Source: JAGFIY01 sp964499285 (GTDB taxonomy: Bacteria > Bacteroidota > Ignavibacteria > Ignavibacteriales > Melioribacteraceae). Taken from it: a DNA stretch of 64,000 nucleotides. The notes under the pieces are model-generated. The model was not told where the DNA came from and made no database searches. It saw only the letters and a program-made list of their open reading frames with translations. Below are positions 1-8,457 of this stretch, in pieces. Numbering within the stretch: position 1 is the stretch's first letter; every line of letters begins with the position of its first letter. The stretch lies in contig CAZCLA010000004.1 in the NCBI GenBank assembly GCA_964499285.1, positions 74,364 through 138,363 on the forward strand, read 5' to 3'. The position numbers were made by a program, and so were the translations under genes.

Positions 1-650
1 TGATTGAAGAAATGGGAATCATTAAAGATATAATTGGTGTTGCACCGGTAGGTTGTTCGGTGTTAGCATATAATTATTTGAATATTGATATGTCGGAAGC
101 CGCTCACGGCAGAGCCTCTGCTGTTGCTACCGGAATTAAAAGAGTGATGCCCGAAAAACTGGTTTTCTCCTATCAAGGTGATGGTGATCTTGCAGCAATC
201 GGAACCGCAGAAACACTGCATACATGTAACCGAGGTGAAAATATTCTGATTATCTTTATCAATAATGGAATCTATGGGATGACCGGCGGCCAAATGGCAC
301 CAACGACTCTTGCTAATATGAAATCGACCACCTCGCCATTTGGACGGGATGTTGCAACGATGGGCTCTCCTCTTAAAATGACAGACTTGGTTGCTCATCT
401 TTCGGGTACCTATTATGTGTCGCGTCATTCTGTTCACAAAGCTGGTAACGTAAGAAAACTTAAAAAGGCAATAGAGAAATCATTTGAATATCAGAAGCAA
501 AAGAAAGGAACATGTTTTATCGAAGTTGTTTCAAATTGTCCGTCAAATTGGAAAATGACGCCTGTAGAAGCAAATAAATGGCTTGAGGAAAATATGCTTC
601 CGTTCTATCCGCTTGGAGATATTAAAACACCAAATCAAAAGGAGAATTAA
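1..650 (+). CDS. 2-oxoacid:ferredoxin oxidoreductase, beta (TPP-binding) subunit, 5'-truncated
   Basis: This is the C-terminal part of the thiamine-pyrophosphate subunit of a VorB/KorB-type 2-oxoacid:ferredoxin oxidoreductase, which couples oxidative decarboxylation of a 2-oxoacid to CoA with reduction of ferredoxin. The reading frame is open to the window edge (codons before the ATG at 12 still read Ile-Glu-Glu), so the true start lies upstream. Visible family marks are GVAPVGCS near the start, the TPP/Mg motif GDGD, and NNGIYGMTGGQ, which is typical of this subunit. The gamma subunit follows after 2 bases, and the alpha subunit is expected just outside the window. Substrate (branched-chain 2-oxoacid versus 2-oxoglutarate) cannot be decided from this fragment. 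Confidence 0.93.
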   Translation, partial: IEEMGIIKDIIGVAPVGCSVLAYNYLNIDMSEAAHGRASAVATGIKRVMPEKLVFSYQGDGDLAAIGTAETLHTCNRGENILIIFINNGIYGMTGGQMAPTTLANMKSTTSPFGRDVATMGSPLKMTDLVAHLSGTYYVSRHSVHKAGNVRKLKKAIEKSFEYQKQKKGTCFIEVVSNCPSNWKMTPVEANKWLEENMLPFYPLGDIKTPNQKEN

Positions 651-652
651 TT

Positions 653-1207
653 ATGACTGAAGAAATAATTATTGCCGGATTCGGCGGACAGGGTGTTCTC
701 TCCATGGGAATGATTTTAAGTTACTCCGGAATGATGGAAAATAAAGAGGTAAGCTGGATGCCTTCTTACGGTCCGGAAATGAGAGGGGGAACAGCAAACT
801 GCATTACTATTATCAGTGATGAAAAAATTAGCTCTCCAATCATTTCAAAATATGATACAGTGATTGCTTTAAACCAGCCTAGTGTTGATAAATTTGAGGA
901 AGCAGTTAAACCCGGCGGCTTATTGATTTATGAAGCTACAAATGTTATAAATCCACCGACAAGAAAAGATATTGAGATTTACGGAATAGAAGCCGCTGAT
1001 GAAGCTGCAAAGATGAAAAACACGAAGATACTTAACATGATAATGCTGGGTGCTTTCTTAAAGAAGAAACCGATTTTAAAAATGGAAAATATCTTAGAAG
1101 GATTAAAACAAGTTCTTCCCGAACGATATCATCACCTAATACCCTTAAACGAAGAAGCTGTTAAAAGAGGTATGGAATTAATAGAAGAAGTATCCACAAC
1201 AGTATAA
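653..1207 (+). CDS. 2-oxoacid:ferredoxin oxidoreductase, gamma subunit
   Basis: This 184-aa protein belongs to the POR gamma domain family, the small subunit that completes the VorABG/KorABC-type oxidoreductase. The Rossmann-like N-terminus reads IIIAGFGGQGVLSMG, followed by SYGPEMRGGTANC and VIALNQPS, all typical of the family. The length is normal for a stand-alone gamma subunit without a fused ferredoxin domain. It starts 2 bases after the beta-subunit stop, so the two are co-transcribed and probably translationally coupled. A strong hairpin terminator follows. The complex would supply reduced ferredoxin, which fits the presence downstream of a complex I lacking the NADH module, although that link is inferred. 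Confidence 0.93.
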   Translation: MTEEIIIAGFGGQGVLSMGMILSYSGMMENKEVSWMPSYGPEMRGGTANCITIISDEKISSPIISKYDTVIALNQPSVDKFEEAVKPGGLLIYEATNVINPPTRKDIEIYGIEAADEAAKMKNTKILNMIMLGAFLKKKPILKMENILEGLKQVLPERYHHLIPLNEEAVKRGMELIEEVSTTV

Positions 1208-1227
1208 TAATTTTTAGAAAAACTATG

Positions 1228-1256
1228 ACCCGCAGTACAATTTCTGCGGGTTTTTT
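1228..1256 (+). terminator. Rho-independent terminator of the oxidoreductase operon
   Basis: An 8-bp perfect stem (ACCCGCAG at 1228-1235 with CTGCGGGT at 1244-1251), an 8-base loop and a run of six T's end the 2-oxoacid oxidoreductase operon before atpD. Confidence 0.9.
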
Positions 1257-1360
1257 GTGCCCTTTTCGAAGAAAAAATAAGATTTCATCCCGCTTTAATT
1301 GAAAATTCTGATGATTATATTTAACTTTGTCTTTTAATTAATTTTAGAATAGGAGTAATC

Positions 1361-2770
1361 TTGGCAAGCAACGAAGGAAAAGTAGTCCAGGTAATCGGTC
1401 CCGTTGTTGACATTGATTTTGAAAACGGACATCTTCCCAAAATTTATAATGCTATTCATATCCCCCGCACAAGTCTTGAAGGTCAAGAAGAAAATCTTAT
1501 CGTTGAAGTACAGCAGCACCTTGGTGAAAATCGAGTTAGGGCTGTTGCTATGGATTCTACTGACGGCTTAGTGAGAGGAATGAAGGCAATCGATACAGGT
1601 GAACCCATAACAGTACCGGTTGGTCCCGAAACATTGGGGAGATTAATAAACGTAACCGGTCATGGAATTGATGGTTTGGGTGAGATTAAAACTAAGCAGC
1701 GATTTGCAATTCATCGCCACTCACCGAAGTACGAAAATCTTTCAACCACACAAGAAATGTTTGAGACTGGAATAAAAGTTATAGATCTTCTAGAGCCTTA
1801 CACAAAGGGCGGTAAAACCGGTTTGTTCGGCGGCGCAGGTGTAGGAAAAACAGTTATTATTCAGGAGTTAATTCACAACATTGCAAAACAACACGGCGGA
1901 TATTCCGTATTTTCCGGTGTGGGCGAAAGAACACGTGAGGGGAATGACCTTTGGCTGGAAATGAAAGAATCAGGCGTTCTCGATAAAACTGCTTTGGTTT
2001 TTGGACAGATGAACGAACCTCCCGGAGCAAGATTAAGAGTCGGTCTTACTGGTCTTACAATTGCAGAATACTTCAGAGATGAAGAAGGCAGAGATGTACT
2101 TTTATTTATCGATAACATTTTCCGCTTTACACAGGCTGGTTCAGAAGTAAGTGCGCTCCTGGGTCGAATGCCCTCCGCTGTTGGTTATCAGCCAAATCTT
2201 GCTACTGAAATGGGTGAATTACAGGAGAGAATTACTAGTACAGATAAAGGTTCTATCACTTCAGTACAAGCCATTTATGTACCGGCTGATGACCTTACAG
2301 ACCCAGCACCGGCTACAGCTTTCTCACACCTTGACGCTACAACCGTGTTGAGTCGTCAAATTTCTGAGTTGGGTATCTATCCTGCAGTTGATCCGCTAGA
2401 TTCTACCTCCAGAATTCTTGAACCAGGAATAGTTGGAATGGAACATTACACTGTGGCTCGTCAAGTTAAAGAAATTTTACAATCTTATAAGGATCTTCAG
2501 GATATTATTAATATTCTTGGAATGGATGAGCTTTCGGAAGAGGATAAAGTAATTGTTAGAAGAGCTAGAAGAATTCAAAGATTTTTAAGTCAGCCTTTCC
2601 ACGTTGCTGAACAGTTTACAGGCTTCCCTGGTACCTATGTTAAACTTGAGGATACAATTCGCAGCTTTAAGGAAATTATTGATGGAAAACATGACGATTT
2701 ACCCGAAGCTGCTTTTATGTACGTAGGTACAATTGAAGAAGCAGTTGAAAACGCTAAGAAGATGCAATAA
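1361..2770 (+). CDS. atpD: F0F1 ATP synthase subunit beta
   Basis: This is the 469-aa catalytic beta subunit of F1-ATPase, with the P-loop GGAGVGKT, the Walker B-like segment LLFIDNIFRF, and the GERTREGNDL motif, at normal family length. The start is a TTG at 1361, chosen because AGGAGT at 1351-1356 sits 4 bases upstream and the encoded N-terminus (ASNEGKVVQVIGPVVD) matches the family. No ATG gives this N-terminus. The stop overlaps the atpC start by one base (TAATG). Only atpD and atpC are present here, so the remaining ATP synthase genes must lie elsewhere, a split arrangement known in Chlorobi relatives. Confidence 0.98.
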   Translation: MASNEGKVVQVIGPVVDIDFENGHLPKIYNAIHIPRTSLEGQEENLIVEVQQHLGENRVRAVAMDSTDGLVRGMKAIDTGEPITVPVGPETLGRLINVTGHGIDGLGEIKTKQRFAIHRHSPKYENLSTTQEMFETGIKVIDLLEPYTKGGKTGLFGGAGVGKTVIIQELIHNIAKQHGGYSVFSGVGERTREGNDLWLEMKESGVLDKTALVFGQMNEPPGARLRVGLTGLTIAEYFRDEEGRDVLLFIDNIFRFTQAGSEVSALLGRMPSAVGYQPNLATEMGELQERITSTDKGSITSVQAIYVPADDLTDPAPATAFSHLDATTVLSRQISELGIYPAVDPLDSTSRILEPGIVGMEHYTVARQVKEILQSYKDLQDIINILGMDELSEEDKVIVRRARRIQRFLSQPFHVAEQFTGFPGTYVKLEDTIRSFKEIIDGKHDDLPEAAFMYVGTIEEAVENAKKMQ

Positions 2771-3174
2771 TGAAAACTCTTAACGTAGAAGTAATAACCC
2801 CCTCAAAAAAAGCCTACGAAGGTGAGGTTAATTCTATTACTGTTCCGGGTTCAAAGGGCAATTTTCAAATATTGTATAATCATGCTCCGATCTTAAGTTC
2901 ACTGGAAATTGGAAAAATAAAGATTGCTGAAAAGGAAGGAGTAGAACCACAATTTTTTGCAATTAGCGGCGGAACCGTTGAGGTATTAAATAATAAGGTT
3001 CTTATTCTTGCTGAAAGTTTTGAGGCTAAATCGGAAATAGATGTCGAAAGAGCCGAAAAATCAAAGCAACGAGCTGAGGAAAGAATTTCTTCCAAAAGTA
3101 AAGAAATCGATTTAACTCGTGCTGAAATTTCTTTAAAGAGAGCGATAAACAGATTAAAAATTGCAAAGAACTAA
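2770..3174 (+). CDS. atpC: F0F1 ATP synthase subunit epsilon
   Basis: This 134-aa epsilon subunit forms part of the central stalk and regulates ATPase activity. The N-terminal beta-sandwich is recognisable (LNVEVITPSKKAYEGEV, GNFQILYNHAPILSSL), followed by the helical C-terminal hairpin rich in Glu, Lys and Arg (VERAEKSKQRAEERI). The ATG at 2770 overlaps the atpD stop by one base, indicating translational coupling and 1:1 control with the beta subunit. A bidirectional terminator follows directly. Confidence 0.95.
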   Translation: MKTLNVEVITPSKKAYEGEVNSITVPGSKGNFQILYNHAPILSSLEIGKIKIAEKEGVEPQFFAISGGTVEVLNNKVLILAESFEAKSEIDVERAEKSKQRAEERISSKSKEIDLTRAEISLKRAINRLKIAKN

Positions 3175-3194
3175 GCTAACTAAAGCAAAAATTA

Positions 3195-3230
3195 AAAAAG
3201 GCTTTTACATTTAGTAAAAGCCTTTTTTTT
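3195..3230. terminator. Bidirectional terminator between atpC and the SOD gene
   Basis: A 10-bp perfect stem (AGGCTTTTAC at 3199-3208 with GTAAAAGCCT at 3214-3223) is flanked by an A-tract on the left and a T-tract on the right. It can therefore end transcription of atpDC on the plus strand and of the convergent SOD operon on the minus strand. Confidence 0.9.
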
Positions 3231-3248
3231 AAAATAAGATCAAAATAA

Positions 3249-3965
3249 TTATTTAGCTGCAGCAAAATTTTTTGCAACTTCATCCCAATTGATGACATTG
3301 TAGAACGCGGCAATATAATCAGGTCTTCTGTTTTGATAATGCAGATAATAAGCGTGCTCCCAAACGTCAATTCCTAAAATTGGTGTCCCTTTTACATCAG
3401 CAACATCCATCAAAGGATTATCTTGATTTGGGGTTGAAGTAATTTGAAGTTTGCCGTTATTCACTATAAGCCAAGCCCAGCCAGATCCAAATCTTGTGGC
3501 TGCTGCATTTGAAAATTCTTCCTTGAATTTATCAAAGGAACCAAATGCAGAGTTTATAGCGTCTGCAAGTTCACCGCTTGGATTTCCGCCGCCATTAGGA
3601 CTCATTATTGTCCAGAACAGGCTATGATTATAGTGCCCACCGCCGTTGTTTCTGACGGCTGTAGAGTAGTTTGAAACATTATTAAGTAATTCTTCCAGTG
3701 TTTTGCCTTCCAAATCTGTTCCGCTTACGGCATCATTTAACTTTGAAACATAACCGTTATGATGTTTCCCGTGATGAATTTCCATAGTTCTTGCGTCAAT
3801 GTGTGGTTCTAATGCATCGAAAGCATAAGGCAATTTAGGTAATTCAAATTTAGGCATAGTATCTTTACTCCTTTTTTTTATTGAATTAATTATTGTTCCA
3901 TTAACATTAATTGTAGTAGCTAAAGCGGTTAGACCCGCTGTATAAATAAACTTTCTTCTGTCCAT
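3249..3965 (-). CDS. Fe/Mn superoxide dismutase with twin-arginine-like leader
   Basis: This is an Fe/Mn-family superoxide dismutase of 238 aa. By alignment with the family, the metal ligands are His64 (in MEIHHGKHH), His114 (HYNHSLFW), Asp200 and His204 (IDVWEHAYYLHY). Residues 1-36 precede the classical start and contain a DRRKF twin arginine followed by a hydrophobic stretch, so a Tat-type export signal is likely. A second start, Met37 at 3857, begins exactly where cytoplasmic SODs begin and has its own AGGAG about 10 bases upstream. The first start (3965) also has AGGAG. Both exported and cytosolic forms could come from one gene. It is last in the Rrf2-led operon. Fe versus Mn preference cannot be assigned safely. 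Confidence 0.95.
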   Translation of the reverse strand: MDRRKFIYTAGLTALATTINVNGTIINSIKKRSKDTMPKFELPKLPYAFDALEPHIDARTMEIHHGKHHNGYVSKLNDAVSGTDLEGKTLEELLNNVSNYSTAVRNNGGGHYNHSLFWTIMSPNGGGNPSGELADAINSAFGSFDKFKEEFSNAAATRFGSGWAWLIVNNGKLQITSTPNQDNPLMDVADVKGTPILGIDVWEHAYYLHYQNRRPDYIAAFYNVINWDEVAKNFAAAK

Positions 3966-3979
3966 TTTTGCTCCTGATA

Positions 3980-4330
3980 TTAAACACTAAATGATTCCCC
4001 GCAGCCGCAAGTTTTTGTGGCATTAGGATTGTTAAAAACAAATCCTTTTCCGTTGAGTCCATCGGAAAAGTCTAATATAGTTCCGCTTAGATAGAACAAA
4101 CTTTTTCCGTCGACAATCAATTTAACTTTTTCAAAATCAATTACTGTATCTGCATCCGAAACATCACCCTCAAAGCCCATTTGGTAGGTCATTCCGGAAC
4201 AACCGCCTCCTTTAACACCGACGCGTAAACCGTGCGAATCCGGAATATCATTTTCTCCTTTGATCTTGAGAATTTGCGATATTGCTTTTTCTGTTATCGA
4301 AATTTCGTGAGACGAAATAGTTTTATTCAT
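3980..4330 (-). CDS. Iron-sulfur cluster assembly protein, HesB/IscA/ErpA type
   Basis: This 116-aa A-type carrier delivers or scaffolds Fe-S clusters. The three conserved cysteines are present: Cys44 in GGGCSGMTY, and Cys108 and Cys110 in TCGCGESF. The beta-strand core VDGKSLFYLSGTILDF is typical. Its start overlaps the stop of the upstream 109-aa gene by 8 bases, and the SOD gene follows 14 bases after its stop, so the genes form a compact operon under an Rrf2/IscR-like regulator. Whether it acts as IscA, SufA or ErpA cannot be told from sequence alone. Confidence 0.95.
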   Translation of the reverse strand: MNKTISSHEISITEKAISQILKIKGENDIPDSHGLRVGVKGGGCSGMTYQMGFEGDVSDADTVIDFEKVKLIVDGKSLFYLSGTILDFSDGLNGKGFVFNNPNATKTCGCGESFSV

Positions 4331-4652
4331 TTACTTCCTCTTTTTTTACTAATGATTCTTTATTTTCTTTGTAAATTTCATTTCCGGCTGAGTTTAAATG
4401 AAAATCTACTTTCCAAGTTTGAAAATCAATTTTAAGCAGTTTTCCTTGAGTTACCAAGTGATCAATAAATAAAGATGCCAGTTTTTCAGCATCAGTATAG
4501 GATAGTAATGCATCCTTGATTTTGAAATAATCTCTAATTGCATACTGAACATCGCGAAAAAAAATGTTTGAATTCCAAAAAATAGGGTAGCGTTCATTCA
4601 TATAACTCAAAAAGATTTCCTCATTTGCTAATAAATGTTCAAGATGTTTCAT
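4323..4652 (-). CDS. Conserved-looking hypothetical protein in the Rrf2-IscA-SOD operon
   Basis: I do not recognise this 109-aa protein. It has no signal peptide, transmembrane segment or cysteines, so it is unlikely to bind a cluster through thiolates. It is mostly predicted helical, with aromatic patches (YPIFWNSNIFFRDVQYAIRDYF) and a charged C-terminus (ENKESLVKKEEVNE). It lies 8 bases downstream of the Rrf2-type regulator gene and overlaps the IscA-type gene by 8 bases, so it is embedded in the Fe-S/oxidative-stress operon and is most likely real. A role in Fe-S metabolism is inferred from position only. Confidence 0.75.
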   Translation of the reverse strand: MKHLEHLLANEEIFLSYMNERYPIFWNSNIFFRDVQYAIRDYFKIKDALLSYTDAEKLASLFIDHLVTQGKLLKIDFQTWKVDFHLNSAGNEIYKENKESLVKKEEVNE

Positions 4653-4660
4653 TTTATCCT

Positions 4661-5065
4661 CTAGTTTATGATTTCGTCCAAATATGTGTTTTCAAAAAGT
4701 GCCACGAGCTTATTCTGCATTTTGCTCATCGGATTTACTAAACAACATTCATCGTAACGCTGGCATGCTTCTCGATTAGGGTTTTCAACCATACAATCAG
4801 TAAGTTGAATTCTGTCCTCTAACGCAATTATTATTTCGTTCAAGGATATTTTTGAGAATTTTTTATAAAGTAAATAACCGCCTTTCGTTCCCTGCAGTGA
4901 AGTTATTATCTCACTTCTACATAATTTTTGTAAAATTTTTGCAAGTAGATCGTACGGAATATTTAATTTTTCTGAGATTTCCTTCGCACTAGAAGGATCT
5001 CTTTTCCTCGAAATATATCTCAAAGCTAATAACGCATATTCGACTGATTTTGCTATCTTTAACAT
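4661..5065 (-). CDS. Rrf2/IscR-family transcriptional regulator
   Basis: This 134-aa Rrf2-family winged-helix regulator opens with MLKIAKSVEYALLALRYIS, the usual family start. Its HTH region (AKEISEKLNIPYDLLAKILQKL) and wing (LQGTKGGYLL) are clear. The cysteines C91, C101, C107/C108 match the three-Cys Fe-S cluster region of IscR-type members, so it probably senses Fe-S status. It heads the operon with the IscA-type carrier and SOD. A sequence close to the E. coli IscR type-1 operator abuts its start codon, suggesting autoregulation. There is no clear Shine-Dalgarno, and the operator occupies the place where one would be. Confidence 0.92.
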   Translation of the reverse strand: MLKIAKSVEYALLALRYISRKRDPSSAKEISEKLNIPYDLLAKILQKLCRSEIITSLQGTKGGYLLYKKFSKISLNEIIIALEDRIQLTDCMVENPNREACQRYDECCLVNPMSKMQNKLVALFENTYLDEIIN

Positions 5066-5090
5066 ATATACGACTTATTTAGTCCGATAT
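5066..5090 (-). promoter_or_regulatory. Candidate IscR type-1-like operator of the Rrf2 operon
   Basis: A 25-bp imperfect palindrome, ATATACGACT-TATTT-AGTCCGATAT, ends immediately next to the Rrf2 start codon. It matches the published E. coli IscR type-1 consensus (ATASYYGACTRWWWYAGTCRRSTAT) at 20 of 25 positions, including both GACT/AGTC cores and both ATA/TAT ends. Repression by the cluster-bound regulator is the expected mode, by analogy. Confidence 0.7.
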
Positions 5091-5129
5091 AAAGATATAA
5101 CTTAAACTCGAGAATGTCAAATAATCCTT

Positions 5130-6650
5130 TTATACTCCTAAAACTGTAATACAGCTTTTCGCAAAATCGACGATTGGCTGGAAATAAATTCCGAATAGTA
5201 GTGTGGGAACAACTAAAAGCAGCAAAATGACTTTTTCTCCGCTAGATGCTCTAACAGATTGTGTTGAATCTGATGCCTTTGTTAGATACATATGTTTCAA
5301 TACACGTAAATAATAGTACAAAGAAACGACTGTATTTAATACTGCAATTACAGCAACAACGTACATTTCTGCATCAAGTACAGCAATGAAGAGATATAGT
5401 TTGCCAATAAATCCGGCAGTAGGGGGTAGCCCGACAAGTGAAACAAGTAAAATAATAAGACTTACGCCTAAGAAGGATGAAGTATATCCAAGTCCATCAT
5501 AATCATCTATGTCCTCAGAACCTATTCTATCAGCAATAATCATCACTATGTAAAAAGCTCCAAGGTTCATAAATGCATAGAAAATGAAATAGATTAAAAC
5601 AGCTGCTACACCCTGTGTACTTAAAGTCGCAACAGCAAGTATCAAATAGCCGGCATGTGCGATACTCGAATAAGCGAGCATTCTTTTCAAGTTGTTCTGC
5701 CATAAGGCTGAAAGGTTTCCCAATGTCATAGTCAATACAGAGAGAAGGACTAGTAACGCCTTCCAATCGAAGATCGGTATTAGATTCCAGAATCCATCGG
5801 AGCCAACAAACGAAACGAATCCAATCTGAATTAATCTTATTAAAAGAGCAAATCCGGCTGCTTTACTTGCAACGGAAAGATAAGCCGTAATGGTTATAGG
5901 GGCGCCTTCATAAACATCGGGAGTCCAGAAGTGGAATGGTACAGCAGAGACTTTAAATCCAACTCCAGCCATTATCAACAAAACTGCAAATAACAAGGTC
6001 AAAATGTTTATTTGCGGACCTTGCAGCAATGAATTAATTAAATAAAGATTCGTGGTTCCAGTTAATCCGTACACAATTGAAATTCCGAACAACATTAATC
6101 CTGAAGAAACGACTCCATAGATCATATATTTTAAAGCAGCCTCACTGTTTCGATCTCTTAACTTTGTAAATCCGGCAAGAACATATGAAGAGAGTGACAG
6201 CAGTTCCAAAGCGACGTATATGAGGATGAGATCAACAGCACTTACTAAAACCATCATTCCTAAAACCATACCGTATATTAAGGCATAAAACTCACCTGAG
6301 CGAAGATGAATTTGTTTTATTTCGGAGGATGTTATTGTAAAAAGCACAATAAAAATAGAGACTGCCAAAATTAACAACTTAAAAAATCCGCCTAATGGAT
6401 CAAGTGCAAACATTCCGAATTGTTTGGAACTTGTTGAAGCTGTAATGAATGCAAATCCACTTGCATCCAATGAGGAAATCACAAATACTCCCGTTACAGC
6501 AAAGCCTAGAATGGCAAGATATGGGATAATTTTTTTGTTGGATTTAAGAATAAGATCAACAACTACAACTATTACCAGAAAAATCGATAATATAATTTCC
6601 GGCGTTATTAATCTGAGCGAATTATTTAAACTTGTTAAATCCATAATCAA
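5130..6650 (-). CDS. nuoN: NADH-quinone oxidoreductase subunit N
   Basis: This 506-aa polytopic antiporter-like subunit is one of three proton-channel subunits of complex I. The Proton_antipo_M core is recognisable: YVALELLSLSSYVLAGF, then KVSAVPFHFWTPDVYEGAP with the key Lys and His, and LKRMLAYSSIAHAGYLILA. About 14 hydrophobic segments are evident, the usual number for NuoN. It is the last gene of the nuo operon, ending 64 bases before the Rrf2-type regulator gene with no obvious terminator, so some read-through into the stress operon is possible. The preceding nuoM stop is one base away. Confidence 0.97.
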   Translation of the reverse strand: MIMDLTSLNNSLRLITPEIILSIFLVIVVVVDLILKSNKKIIPYLAILGFAVTGVFVISSLDASGFAFITASTSSKQFGMFALDPLGGFFKLLILAVSIFIVLFTITSSEIKQIHLRSGEFYALIYGMVLGMMVLVSAVDLILIYVALELLSLSSYVLAGFTKLRDRNSEAALKYMIYGVVSSGLMLFGISIVYGLTGTTNLYLINSLLQGPQINILTLLFAVLLIMAGVGFKVSAVPFHFWTPDVYEGAPITITAYLSVASKAAGFALLIRLIQIGFVSFVGSDGFWNLIPIFDWKALLVLLSVLTMTLGNLSALWQNNLKRMLAYSSIAHAGYLILAVATLSTQGVAAVLIYFIFYAFMNLGAFYIVMIIADRIGSEDIDDYDGLGYTSSFLGVSLIILLVSLVGLPPTAGFIGKLYLFIAVLDAEMYVVAVIAVLNTVVSLYYYLRVLKHMYLTKASDSTQSVRASSGEKVILLLLVVPTLLFGIYFQPIVDFAKSCITVLGV

Positions 6651-8407
6651 TTAAAATCCGATTGATGAAATAGTTGTTGTCGTTGGCAGCATAATTTCTA
6701 CCAAATAGTTTACCGAGGATGTCATCACATCAATTAAAGCCGATGGATAAATTCCAAGTAATAAAACAATTATTGCTAGCGGAACCAGCATTATATATTC
6801 CCTCAAATCCAAGTCTTTAAGGGATGACCATTTTTCATTCAGCTTTCCAAAGAAAATTCTTTGAAGAGTCCAAAGCATATAACAAGCACCCAATAATATA
6901 CCCAGAGCTGAGATGATGGTGATTGTTCTAATTTCCGGAACGCCAAATGCACCGACGAAGACAAGTGCTTCGGAAATGAAACCGCTTAAACCCGGAAGTC
7001 CTATTGCAGCAAAAAATGCGACCGTAATGTAACCGGTATATGCCGGCATTTGTGTTGCAAGTCCTCCAAAACCGTTAATATCACGAGTATGTGCTCTATC
7101 GTAAATCACGCCAACTAAAAGGAATAACATGGCAGTAATTGTTCCGTGGTTGAACATTTGTAAAATTGCTCCGGTCATCCCTACCGTGCTTAACGAAGCC
7201 ATTCCGAGTAGAACATATCCCATATGAGAAANNNNNNNNNNNNNNNNNNNNNNNNNNNNNNNNNNNNNNNNNNNNNNNNNNNNNNNNNNNNNNNNNNNNN
7301 NNNNNNNNNNNNNNNNNNNNNNNNNNNNNNNATCCCTACCGTGCTTAACGAAGCCATTCCGAGTAGAACATATCCCATATGAGAAACTGAAGAGTAGGCA
7401 ATAAGTTTTTTAAAGTCTTTTTGAGCTAAGGCAACCAATGCACCGTAGATAATATTTATCATCCCGAACAATCCAATGTACCAGGCTAAATCTCTGGTTA
7501 TCTCCGGGAAAATGGGGTAGCTTACTCTTAGAATTCCATATGTTCCCATCTTAAGAAGCACACCGGCAAGGATCACACTAATAGGAGTCGGGGCTTCAAC
7601 GTGCGCATCAGGCAGCCATGTGTGAAACGGAAACATTGGGATTTTTATAGCAAATCCAACAAACAATGCAATATAAGCGATGAATCTTAAATTATGCGGA
7701 TTAAGTGGTGATAGAATTCCATCCGGCGAATAATTTGATGGATCCATTAAAGCAAGAAGGTTAAATGTATGTGCTAATGTTCCGTCTCCAAGCTTTTCAG
7801 AAGCAGAGAAATATAAACCGATCATTACTAAAAGCATAAATACGCTGCCGAGCAGAGTGTAAATAAAGAACTTAATTGCAGCATATTCTTTCCGCGGACC
7901 ACCCCAAATACCGATCAAGAAATACATCGGCAGCAGCATAAGCTCCCAGAACACATAGAATAAGAAAAAATCCAATGCAACAAAGACACCCATCATACCA
8001 GTGTCAAGCAGCAAGTATAGTGCAAAATATCCTTTTACTGCATTATCGATTTTCCATGACGAAATTAAAGCAATAAGTGATATGATTGCAGTCAGAAGAA
8101 CCATTGGCATACTTAAGCCGTCAACACCCATAAAATAATCTATCTTAATTGTACCGAGCCAGGAACCGCCATAAATTTCGATCCACCTGAACTGTTCCAC
8201 AAATTGAAAAGATTCGGCTTGATTTATGCCAACAGCTTCATAATTAAAATTTGTTAAAAGAACGGCAGCTAAAACCACTTGTAGAATTGTAACAACAAGC
8301 GCCGTAATTTTAATCCACTGTTTCTGCACCGAAGGCATAAACAATATTATTACCATCCCTATAATCGGGAGGAACGTAATCAAAGTTAAAATAGGAAATC
8401 CATCCAT
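6651..8407 (-). CDS. nuoM: NADH-quinone oxidoreductase subunit M (interrupted only by a false assembly gap)
   Basis: This is the NuoM antiporter-like subunit of complex I. The N-terminal part runs from 8407 to the gap at 7332, and the C-terminal part from 7231 to 6651. Core motifs include YVFWELMLLPMYFLIG, KIPMFPFHTWLPDAHVEAP and KKLIAYSSVSHMGYVLLG. The 55 bases before the N run (7177-7231) are identical to the 55 after it (7332-7386). Collapsing the 100 N and one copy removes 155 bases and leaves a 1602-base open frame encoding 533 aa, a normal NuoM. The gene is therefore intact and the apparent split is an assembly artefact. Confidence 0.96.
7232..7331. other. Assembly gap (100 N) with 55-bp overlapping flanks
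   Basis: The placeholder lies inside nuoM. Its left flank (7177-7231) repeats exactly as its right flank (7332-7386). The 55-base length is a common assembler k-mer size, so no sequence is really missing. Confidence 0.95.
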
Positions 8408-8457
8408 ATCAAATATTGCCTCTAATTTTAAAATTTGTTTATCAAAACAAAGTTCAA

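Noticed and set aside
6651..8407. Frameshifted or split nuoM
   Set aside because: Collapse of the 55-bp duplicated flank restores a single frame, so the disruption is an assembly effect.
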